Assembly: GCA_947427325.1 (NCBI GenBank)
Contig: CANEHP010000042.1
Span: 1-13,618 of the forward strand
Direction: 5' to 3'
Origin: an uncultured Clostridia bacterium
Lineage (GTDB): Bacteria > Bacillota > Clostridia > Oscillospirales > Ruminococcaceae
DNA: 13,618 nucleotides
Notes under the pieces: generated by a model
What the model saw: only the letters and a program-made list of their open reading frames with translations
Databases searched by the model: none
What the model was told of the DNA's origin: nothing
Position numbers and translations under genes: made by a program
In this document: positions 6,231-12,765 of the stretch, in pieces
Numbering within the stretch: position 1 is the first letter of the stretch
Layout: each line of letters begins with the position of its first letter

Positions 6231-7613
6231 TTATCCCTTTAAAGTTGCGTTTATTTCGCTAAGCGACCTATCAAGCAGCGGTCCCATTGAAGATCTCATT
6301 ACAGTCCAGCTTTCGGTATCCTCGTTATCGTTAAAAGGAACACTTTCAGTTAATTTTGTAATAACATTATCGAAGGTATCCTTATCCAAGTTGCGTGCAA
6401 AGTCGGATATAAGCTGATCGGAATTAAAGTTACCTGAATTCTGGAAGTAAACCCATAATTCATATTGTTCTTCTGTATACTTTTTTTCGTTCATAATACT
6501 TTTCCTGGTGGTTTCCATTAACTTTTCATCAAGCTTACTAAGCCTTACACAGTTAATGAAAACGCAGGAAGCTTCAACGTTGGGAGCGCCTGCGGGAACA
6601 AAGTAGCCAAATGTATCAAGCTTATGATAATATTTGTCGGCGTTTGGATCTCTGGGATATGGAACAAAGAAAATATCCAACGTGTCATCTTTTACCATCT
6701 CTTTGCTATAATCGGTAATCTTCCAATCGCCTACAGCCTCAAAAGCAGCATGACCCTCAATAACAACATTCACAGAGGCGTCGCCGTTATAATTGTAAGA
6801 CATCAGCCCCTGCTTTTTAAGATTTTCAAGGAAGCTCTGCGCACGATCAACGTTGGGATCGTTTAAATTGCTGACTAATTGGCCATCCTTAAAATCTACC
6901 AAAGCAACGCCGGTAGAATTGATGAACCCTGTGTTCATAAAACTAAAAAGACCGAGAGCGAGGGGATCATCTGCCTTAACGCCGTCAACGAAATCCTTCA
7001 TACATTTAGCCATAGCGTCCCAAGTCCATTCATTCTTATCATAAAGCTCCTTGGGATCGTCTATTGCCAATTCCTTAAATTTTCCTCTGTTATATATGAG
7101 GAAATTAGGAGAAACAAAATAAGCCCAAGGATAATAATAGTGTTTACCGTCAACAGCACATTTGTCAATAAAGCCCGAAACATCTTTCCATTGAGGAGCA
7201 CTTAAATCCATATAATCATCAAGGGCAGTATAGGTGTTTTTTCCTATATAATATGGGAACGAATTCGATTGCTGATCCATTAGATCGGGGGATTCCCCAC
7301 CTTGCATCATAGTTGACAGCTTTTCCATTAAATCGCCGGAGTGGATCAAAACCTCGATATCAGCCCCATAGGTTTCTTTGAAATAAACATAAGCAGGCTT
7401 AACATCTCCGGCTTCTATAACATTATAACCGCCGAGATATTTGACTACTTTACCCTTGATATCAATATCTTTAGGTATTTCAGTAAGGTCAATATCGCTA
7501 ACATCTACGGGATTTGGGTCCGGCGTGGTGACAGCGGGGCCTCCTGACTCGGAACACCCTGTGACCCCCAAAATCATTGCCGCACAAAGAAAACAAGATA
7601 GAATTTTTTTCAT
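6231..7613 (-). CDS. Extracellular solute-binding lipoprotein, ABC family 1 (array copy 2)
   Basis: A 460-residue binding lipoprotein, signal peptide ending VTGC with Cys20, then a spacer with TTPDPNPVDVSD. Lobe landmarks match copy 1: GESPDLMDQQ, GKHYYYPWAYFVSPNFL, NRGKFKELAIDDP, WTWDAM, GHAAFEAVGDWK and VPYPRDPNADKYYHKL. Residues about 117-350 are encoded by DNA that appears identical in copies 3 and 5, and the identity to copy 5 extends to about residue 449. The ligand is unknown; a carbohydrate is likely from the family and from the cre-like operator upstream. GGAGG lies 5 nt before the ATG. It has its own promoter and terminator and no transporter partner nearby. Confidence 0.92.
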   Translation of the reverse strand: MKKILSCFLCAAMILGVTGCSESGGPAVTTPDPNPVDVSDIDLTEIPKDIDIKGKVVKYLGGYNVIEAGDVKPAYVYFKETYGADIEVLIHSGDLMEKLSTMMQGGESPDLMDQQSNSFPYYIGKNTYTALDDYMDLSAPQWKDVSGFIDKCAVDGKHYYYPWAYFVSPNFLIYNRGKFKELAIDDPKELYDKNEWTWDAMAKCMKDFVDGVKADDPLALGLFSFMNTGFINSTGVALVDFKDGQLVSNLNDPNVDRAQSFLENLKKQGLMSYNYNGDASVNVVIEGHAAFEAVGDWKITDYSKEMVKDDTLDIFFVPYPRDPNADKYYHKLDTFGYFVPAGAPNVEASCVFINCVRLSKLDEKLMETTRKSIMNEKKYTEEQYELWVYFQNSGNFNSDQLISDFARNLDKDTFDNVITKLTESVPFNDNEDTESWTVMRSSMGPLLDRSLSEINATLKG

Positions 7614-7632
7614 TTTTTCCTCCTTTTTAATC

Positions 7633-7646
7633 TGTAATCGTTTACA
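7633..7646 (-). promoter_or_regulatory. cre-like operator of copy 2
   Basis: TGTAATCGTTTACA; read on the coding strand TGTAAACGATTACA, which fits the CcpA cre consensus TGWAANCGNTNWCA at every position. It lies about 22-35 nt after the predicted transcription start, a repressing position. Another LacI-family regulator could be the real ligand of this site. Confidence 0.7.
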
Positions 7647-7674
7647 TTAGACCCTTTTCATTAAGTCCTTTAAA

Positions 7675-7703
7675 AGTATACAATAAAACAATGATTCAGT
7701 CAA
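7675..7703 (-). promoter_or_regulatory. Promoter of array copy 2
   Basis: TTGACT (7698-7703), 17 bp, TATACT (7675-7680) on the minus strand. GTATAC cores at 7676-7681 and 7744-7749 are 68 bp apart. The proximal motif is partly changed here (TTTAAAGGA in place of TTTTAACAA), while the distal one, with TTTACAAG, is intact. Confidence 0.85.
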
Positions 7704-7749
7704 TTTACATTTTACACAAATAAAAATAAAGCTGCTTGTAAATGTATAC

Positions 7750-7930
7750 AAATATTTTAATTTATGTTATATTATTTTAATCTATATTTTTATCATCGAT
7801 TTTCCCTAAATAAAAAAATAAAAAGACGTACATTATTCACAAGACCTTGATCGTCAGACTTTGATTATAATTTAACATTTGACTTCTTTTATACTTTTAA
7901 ATAGTTTCATTATGTTTATAGCCATTTTTA
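7750..7930. other. Intergenic DNA between copy 2 promoter and copy 3 terminator, nothing recognised
   Basis: The 361-bp gap between copy 3 and copy 2 holds the copy 2 promoter and operators on its right... counted from the copy 2 start they occupy 7614-7749, and the copy 3 terminator occupies 7938-7964. The very AT-rich remainder has no open frame with a ribosome binding site, no strong dyad and no clear promoter. Confidence 0.5.
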
Positions 7931-7937
7931 CAAAAGA

Positions 7938-7964
7938 AAAAGGAAGCTGATTCAGCCTCCTTTT
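7938..7964 (-). terminator. Terminator of array copy 3
   Basis: On the minus strand AGGAGGCT and AGCTTCCT pair around GAATC, with one G-U pair, extended by A/T pairs and followed by TTTTCTTTTG. It is the same cassette terminator as that of copy 1. Confidence 0.85.
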
Positions 7965-7974
7965 AATTATTAAA

Positions 7975-9357
7975 TTATCCCTTTAAGGTTGCATTTATTT
8001 CGCTAAGCGACCTATCAAGCAGCGGTTCCATTGAAGATCTCATTACAGTCCAGCTTTCGGTATCCTCGTTATCGTTAAAGGGAACACTCTCACATAATTT
8101 TGTAATAACATTATCAAAGGTATCCTTATCCAAGTTGCGGGCAAAGTCGGATATAAGCTGATCGGGATTGAAGTTACTTGAATTCTGGTAGTAATCCCAA
8201 AATTCATATTCTTCTTCCGTATATTTTTTAGCGTTCATAATACTTTTCTTAGTGGTTTCCTTTAACTTTTCATCGAGCTTACTGAGCCTTACGCAATTAA
8301 TGAAAACACAGGAAGCTTCAACGTTGGGAGCGCCTGCGGGAACAAAGTAGCCAAATGTATCAAGCTTATGATAATATTTGTCGGCGTTTGGATCTCTGGG
8401 ATATGGAACAAAGAAAATATCCAACGTGTCATCTTTTACCATCTCTTTGCTATAATCGGTAATCTTCCAATCGCCTACAGCCTCAAAAGCAGCATGACCC
8501 TCAATAACAACATTCACAGAGGCGTCGCCGTTATAATTGTAAGACATCAGCCCCTGCTTTTTAAGATTTTCAAGGAAGCTCTGCGCACGATCAACGTTGG
8601 GATCGTTTAAATTGCTGACTAATTGGCCATCCTTAAAATCTACCAAAGCAACGCCGGTAGAATTGATGAACCCTGTGTTCATAAAACTAAAAAGACCGAG
8701 AGCGAGGGGATCATCTGCCTTAACGCCGTCAACGAAATCCTTCATACATTTAGCCATAGCGTCCCAAGTCCATTCATTCTTATCATAAAGCTCCTTGGGA
8801 TCGTCTATTGCCAATTCCTTAAATTTTCCTCTGTTATATATGAGGAAATTAGGAGAAACAAAATAAGCCCAAGGATAATAATAGTGTTTACCGTCAACAG
8901 CACATTTGTCAATAAAGCCCGAAACATCTTTCCATTGAGGAGCACTTAAATCCATATAATCATCAAGGGCAGTATAGGTGTTTTTTCCTATATAATATGG
9001 GAACGAATTTGATTGCTGATCCATTAGATCGGGGGATTCCCCACTTTGCATCATAGTTGACAGCTTTTCCATTAAATCGCCGGAATGTTTCAGAACCTCG
9101 ATATCAGCACCATAGGTTTCTTTGAAATAAACATAAGCAGGCTTAATATCTCCGGCTTCGGTAACATCATAACCGCCAAGATATTTGACTACTTTACCTT
9201 TAATGTCAATTTCTTTGGGTATTTCGTCAAGGTCGATATCGCTAACATCTACGGGATTTGGGTCCGGCGTGGTGACAGCAGGACCTCCAGTTTCGGAACA
9301 TCCCGTGATTCCTAAAATCATTGCCGCACAAAGAAAATAAGATAGAAATTTTTTCAT
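7975..9357 (-). CDS. Extracellular solute-binding lipoprotein, ABC family 1 (array copy 3)
   Basis: A 460-residue binding lipoprotein, signal peptide MKKFLSYFLCAAMILGITG and lipidated Cys20. The frame is open 42 codons further upstream, but that extension runs across the promoter. The ATG at 9355-9357 has GGAG a few bases upstream and aligns with the other copies, so it is taken as the start. Residues about 89-350 are encoded by DNA that appears identical to copy 5, and 117-350 identical to copy 2. The C-terminal about 110 residues and the N-terminal lobe edge differ, with changes such as FWDYYQNSSNFNPDQL in place of LWVYFQNSGNFNSDQL. This mosaic pattern speaks for gene conversion. Role and ligand are as inferred for the family; no permease is adjacent. 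Confidence 0.92.
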   Translation of the reverse strand: MKKFLSYFLCAAMILGITGCSETGGPAVTTPDPNPVDVSDIDLDEIPKEIDIKGKVVKYLGGYDVTEAGDIKPAYVYFKETYGADIEVLKHSGDLMEKLSTMMQSGESPDLMDQQSNSFPYYIGKNTYTALDDYMDLSAPQWKDVSGFIDKCAVDGKHYYYPWAYFVSPNFLIYNRGKFKELAIDDPKELYDKNEWTWDAMAKCMKDFVDGVKADDPLALGLFSFMNTGFINSTGVALVDFKDGQLVSNLNDPNVDRAQSFLENLKKQGLMSYNYNGDASVNVVIEGHAAFEAVGDWKITDYSKEMVKDDTLDIFFVPYPRDPNADKYYHKLDTFGYFVPAGAPNVEASCVFINCVRLSKLDEKLKETTKKSIMNAKKYTEEEYEFWDYYQNSSNFNPDQLISDFARNLDKDTFDNVITKLCESVPFNDNEDTESWTVMRSSMEPLLDRSLSEINATLKG

Positions 9358-9377
9358 TTTTTCACTCCTTTTTGTTT

Positions 9378-9391
9378 TGTAACCGTTTAAC
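9378..9391 (-). promoter_or_regulatory. Degenerate cre-like operator of copy 3
   Basis: TGTAACCGTTTAAC: one half-site (TGTAACCG) is intact while the other reads TTTAACA, one base out of register with the consensus ...TTTACA. The position, about 9-22 nt after the predicted start of transcription, matches copies 4 and 5. Binding may be weaker. Confidence 0.5.
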
Positions 9392-9406
9392 AATAGGTTT
9401 GTTAAA

Positions 9407-9435
9407 AGTATACAATAAAACAACGCTCGTGTCAA
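9407..9435 (-). promoter_or_regulatory. Promoter of array copy 3
   Basis: Consensus TTGACA (9430-9435), 17 bp, TATACT (9407-9412) on the minus strand. GTATAC cores at 9408-9413 and 9476-9481, 68 bp apart, sit in TTGTATAC-TTTT-AACAA and TTTGTATACATTTACAAG. Confidence 0.87.
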
Positions 9436-9569
9436 TTCATATTTTACACAAATAACAATAAAGCTGCTTGTAAATGTATACAAATACTTTAACTTACATT
9501 TTATCGTCTGTTTACGTTAAATACGAAATGCAAAAGACCACGGGTGTACAATTTGATTTCTTATAAAAC

Positions 9570-9598
9570 AAAAAGGAAGCAAGACCCGCTTCCTTTTT
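9570..9598 (-). terminator. Terminator of array copy 4
   Basis: AAAAAGGAAGC (9570-9580) and GCTTCCTTTTT (9588-9598), an 11-bp perfect stem with a 7-nt loop, followed on the minus strand by GTTTTATAAG; the T-run is within the stem end. Confidence 0.85.
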
Positions 9599-9607
9599 AT
9601 TATTAAA

Positions 9608-11005
9608 TTATCCCTTTAGAGTTGCGTTTATTTCGCTAAGCGACTTATCAAGCAGCGGTCCCATTGAAGATCTCATTACAGTCCAGCTTTCGGTATCCTC
9701 GCCATCAACAAAGGGAACATTCTCAGTTACCTTTGAGATAACGTTATTTGAAGTATCTTGATCCAGATTATGAGCAAAGTCGGTTATAAGCTGTTCAGTA
9801 TTGAAGTTGCTTATTTTTTGGAAGTAATCCCAAAACTCGTATTGTTCATCTGTATATTTTTTTTCATTTATGGTACTTGTCTTAGTAGCTTCCATTAACT
9901 TTTCGTCAAGCATACTGAGCCTTGTACAGTTTATGAATATACAGGAGGCTTCGGCGTTGGGAGCGGCAGCGGGAACAAAGTAGCCGAAAGGAGCAAGGCT
10001 GTGATAATATTTGTCAGCGTTTGGATCTTTTGGGTATGGAACGAAGAAAATATCCAGTTGATTATCTTCTGTTACCTTTTTGCAATAATCTGTAATCTTC
10101 CAGCCTCCCATAGCCTGAAAAGCGGCATGACCGTCAATAACAGTATTCTCGGTCATATGATTATTTTCGCCATTGTCATAATATCTATATGACAACCCCT
10201 GTTTTTTAAGATCTTCAAGGAATCTTTGCGCACGGTCAACATTTGGATCGTTAAGATTGCTGACTAATTGACCGTCCTTAAAATCTACCAAAGCAACACC
10301 GGTAGAATTGATAAACTGTGTGTTCATATAACCGTAAATACCAAGAGCATCGGGATCTTCTCCCTTAACGCCATTAACGAAATCTGTCATGCATTTATAC
10401 ATAGTGTCCCAAGTCCAGTTATTATTATCATAAAGTTCTTTAGGATCGTCTATTGATAATTCCTTAAATTTTCCTCTGTTATAGATGAGAAAATTAGAAG
10501 CGATTTCATATTTCCAAGGATAGTAATAATGTTTACCGTTAATAGCAAATTTATCAATGTAGGATGCAACATCCTTCCATTGAGGTGCGTTCAAATCCAT
10601 ATATTCATCAAGCGCCATATAGGCGTTTTTTCCGATATAATACGGGAACGAATTGCCTTGTTGGTCAACAAGGTCAGGAGATTCGCCTGTGTTGATCATA
10701 GATGTCAGCTTTTCCATCAGATTGCCGCCATGGATCAAAACCTCTATATCTGCACCGTAGGTTTCTTTAAAATAAACATAGGCGGGCTTGATATCTCCGG
10801 CTTTGGTAAGATCATAACCACCAAGATACTTGACTACTTTACCTTTGATATCAACATCCTTAGGTATATCAACAAGGTCAACGTCGCTAATATCTACAGG
10901 ATTTTGATCTTCTGTGGTGACTGCGGGATCTTTGCTTGATTCTGAACAGGCTGTAATTCCCAAAATCATTGCCGCACAAAGAAAACAGGATAAAAACTTT
11001 TTCAT
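9608..11005 (-). CDS. Extracellular solute-binding lipoprotein, ABC family 1 (array copy 4)
   Basis: A 465-residue binding lipoprotein with lipobox ITAC and lipidated Cys20. It follows the family layout (GESPDLVDQQGNSFPYYIGK, GKHYYYPWKYEIASNFL, NRGKFKELSIDDP, GHAAFQAMGGWK, VPYPKDPNADKYYH). It is diverged across the region that is homogenised in copies 2, 3 and 5, and shares with copy 1 features such as LSYRYYDNGENNH and a short identical DNA patch (about 70 bp, near 10207-10276 and 5014-5083). Differences in the lobe regions that normally face the ligand, for example PWKYEIAS for PWAYFVSP, suggest a different specificity, though this is inference. GGAGG precedes the ATG. Confidence 0.92.
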   Translation of the reverse strand: MKKFLSCFLCAAMILGITACSESSKDPAVTTEDQNPVDISDVDLVDIPKDVDIKGKVVKYLGGYDLTKAGDIKPAYVYFKETYGADIEVLIHGGNLMEKLTSMINTGESPDLVDQQGNSFPYYIGKNAYMALDEYMDLNAPQWKDVASYIDKFAINGKHYYYPWKYEIASNFLIYNRGKFKELSIDDPKELYDNNNWTWDTMYKCMTDFVNGVKGEDPDALGIYGYMNTQFINSTGVALVDFKDGQLVSNLNDPNVDRAQRFLEDLKKQGLSYRYYDNGENNHMTENTVIDGHAAFQAMGGWKITDYCKKVTEDNQLDIFFVPYPKDPNADKYYHSLAPFGYFVPAAAPNAEASCIFINCTRLSMLDEKLMEATKTSTINEKKYTDEQYEFWDYFQKISNFNTEQLITDFAHNLDQDTSNNVISKVTENVPFVDGEDTESWTVMRSSMGPLLDKSLSEINATLKG

Positions 11006-11023
11006 TTTAGCCTCCTTTTAAAT

Positions 11024-11037
11024 TGTAACCGCTTGCA
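11024..11037 (-). promoter_or_regulatory. cre-like operator of copy 4
   Basis: TGTAACCGCTTGCA fits TGWAANCGNTNWCA except one position (G for W near the end). It lies about 8-21 nt after the predicted transcription start. Confidence 0.6.
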
Positions 11038-11051
11038 TTAGATTTGTTAAA

Positions 11052-11080
11052 AGTATACAATAAAATAATGACTTAGTCAA
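11052..11080 (-). promoter_or_regulatory. Promoter of array copy 4
   Basis: TTGACT is present as AGTCAA on the plus strand (11075-11080), then 17 bp and TATACT (11052-11057). GTATAC cores at 11053-11058 and 11121-11126 are 68 bp apart. Confidence 0.85.
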
Positions 11081-11179
11081 TTAACATTTTACACAAATAA
11101 CAATAACCCCCATTGTTGATGTATACGAATGTTTTAATTTATATCATTCCTGAATGAAAATAGGCAAATTGCAAAATAA

Positions 11180-11203
11180 AAAGGAAGCTAAGCAAGCTTC
11201 CCT
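11180..11203 (-). terminator. Terminator of array copy 5
   Basis: GGAAGCT (11183-11189) and AGCTTCC (11195-11201) around AAGCA, followed on the minus strand by TTTTTATTTTGC. Confidence 0.85.
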
Positions 11204-11214
11204 TTATTATGAAA

Positions 11215-12606
11215 TTATCCCTTTAAAGTTGCGTTTATTTCACTAAGCGACTTATCAAGCAGCGGTCCCATTGAAGATCTCATTACAGTCCAGCTTTCGG
11301 TATCCTCGTTATCGTTAAAAGGAACACTTTCAGTTAATTTTGTAATAACATTATCGAAGGTATCCTTATCCAAGTTGCGTGCAAAGTCGGATATAAGCTG
11401 ATCGGAATTAAAGTTACCTGAATTCTGGAAGTAAACCCATAATTCATATTGTTCTTCTGTATACTTTTTTTCGTTCATAATACTTTTCCTGGTGGTTTCC
11501 ATTAACTTTTCATCAAGCTTACTAAGCCTTACACAGTTAATGAAAACGCAGGAAGCTTCAACGTTGGGAGCGCCTGCGGGAACAAAGTAGCCAAATGTAT
11601 CAAGCTTATGATAATATTTGTCGGCGTTTGGATCTCTGGGATATGGAACAAAGAAAATATCCAACGTGTCATCTTTTACCATCTCTTTGCTATAATCGGT
11701 AATCTTCCAATCGCCTACAGCCTCAAAAGCAGCATGACCCTCAATAACAACATTCACAGAGGCGTCGCCGTTATAATTGTAAGACATCAGCCCCTGCTTT
11801 TTAAGATTTTCAAGGAAGCTCTGCGCACGATCAACGTTGGGATCGTTTAAATTGCTGACTAATTGGCCATCCTTAAAATCTACCAAAGCAACGCCGGTAG
11901 AATTGATGAACCCTGTGTTCATAAAACTAAAAAGACCGAGAGCGAGGGGATCATCTGCCTTAACGCCGTCAACGAAATCCTTCATACATTTAGCCATAGC
12001 GTCCCAAGTCCATTCATTCTTATCATAAAGCTCCTTGGGATCGTCTATTGCCAATTCCTTAAATTTTCCTCTGTTATATATGAGGAAATTAGGAGAAACA
12101 AAATAAGCCCAAGGATAATAATAGTGTTTACCGTCAACAGCACATTTGTCAATAAAGCCCGAAACATCTTTCCATTGAGGAGCACTTAAATCCATATAAT
12201 CATCAAGGGCAGTATAGGTGTTTTTTCCTATATAATATGGGAACGAATTTGATTGCTGATCCATTAGATCGGGGGATTCCCCACTTTGCATCATAGTTGA
12301 CAGCTTTTCCATTAAATCGCCGGAATGTTTCAAAATCTCGATATCAGCACCATAGGTTTCTTTGAAATACACATATGCAGGCTTAACATCTCCGGCTTCT
12401 GTAATATCATAACCGCCGAGATATTTGACTACTTTACCCTTGATGTCAATATCTTTGGATATTTCCTCAAGGTCAATACCGCTAACATCTACGGGGTTTG
12501 GGTCCGGCGTAGTGACAGCAGGACCTCCTGACTGGGAACACCCTGTAACCCCAAAAATCATTGCCGCACAAAGAAAACAAGATAAAATTTTTTTCTCCTT
12601 CTGCAT
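11215..12606 (-). CDS. Extracellular solute-binding lipoprotein, ABC family 1 (array copy 5, altered start)
   Basis: A 463-residue binding lipoprotein. Its body is nearly the same protein as copy 2 (apparently identical DNA over 11253-12249) and shares 784 bp with copy 3. The N-terminus is odd: it reads MQKEKKILSCFLCAAM, and the lipobox VTGC puts the lipidated Cys at 23. Relative to the other copies, the stretch holding the last bases of the ribosome binding site spacer and the ATG is missing, so GGAG now runs straight into the Lys codons. The only in-frame ATG (12604-12606) has no Shine-Dalgarno site, abuts the cre-like operator and lies about 22 nt from the predicted transcript start. The -10 box is also weaker (TACACT). 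The frame is intact, so the gene may be expressed poorly or differently; it could be an early-stage decaying copy. Confidence 0.88.
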   Translation of the reverse strand: MQKEKKILSCFLCAAMIFGVTGCSQSGGPAVTTPDPNPVDVSGIDLEEISKDIDIKGKVVKYLGGYDITEAGDVKPAYVYFKETYGADIEILKHSGDLMEKLSTMMQSGESPDLMDQQSNSFPYYIGKNTYTALDDYMDLSAPQWKDVSGFIDKCAVDGKHYYYPWAYFVSPNFLIYNRGKFKELAIDDPKELYDKNEWTWDAMAKCMKDFVDGVKADDPLALGLFSFMNTGFINSTGVALVDFKDGQLVSNLNDPNVDRAQSFLENLKKQGLMSYNYNGDASVNVVIEGHAAFEAVGDWKITDYSKEMVKDDTLDIFFVPYPRDPNADKYYHKLDTFGYFVPAGAPNVEASCVFINCVRLSKLDEKLMETTRKSIMNEKKYTEEQYELWVYFQNSGNFNSDQLISDFARNLDKDTFDNVITKLTESVPFNDNEDTESWTVMRSSMGPLLDKSLSEINATLKG

Positions 12607-12620
12607 TGTAACCGTTTACA
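12607..12620 (-). promoter_or_regulatory. cre-like operator of copy 5
   Basis: TGTAACCGTTTACA, on the coding strand TGTAAACGGTTACA, a full match to TGWAANCGNTNWCA. It ends at the base before the only ATG of copy 5 and lies about 8-21 nt after the predicted transcript start. Confidence 0.72.
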
Positions 12621-12634
12621 TTGGGTTTGTTCAA

Positions 12635-12663
12635 AGTGTACAATAAAATAACGATTTTGTCAA
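12635..12663 (-). promoter_or_regulatory. Promoter of array copy 5
   Basis: TTGACA (12658-12663), 17 bp, TACACT (12635-12640) on the minus strand. The paired motifs are present but altered: GTGTAC on the plus strand at 12636-12641 and palindromic GTGCAC at 12705-12710, 69 bp apart. Confidence 0.8.
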
Positions 12664-12765
12664 TTAACATTTTACACAAATTAAAAAAAGTTCCTCTTGT
12701 TAATGTGCACAAATATTTTGATTAATATTATAATTTTTTGACAATTATTAGTATCCCCGGCGGAT

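Noticed and set aside
6624..7205. Sets of identical plus-strand frames repeated in copies 2, 3 and 5 (80, 63 and 108 codons)
   Set aside because: They recur only because the DNA of the three lipoprotein genes is the same there; no start signals precede them.
9358..9483. Upstream extension of 42 codons for array copy 3
   Set aside because: It would run through the promoter, operator and ribosome binding site; the ATG at 9357 aligns with the other copies.
4410..12606. CRISPR array or phage-type tandem repeats
   Set aside because: The large repeats are paralogous protein genes; there are no short regular repeats with unique spacers.
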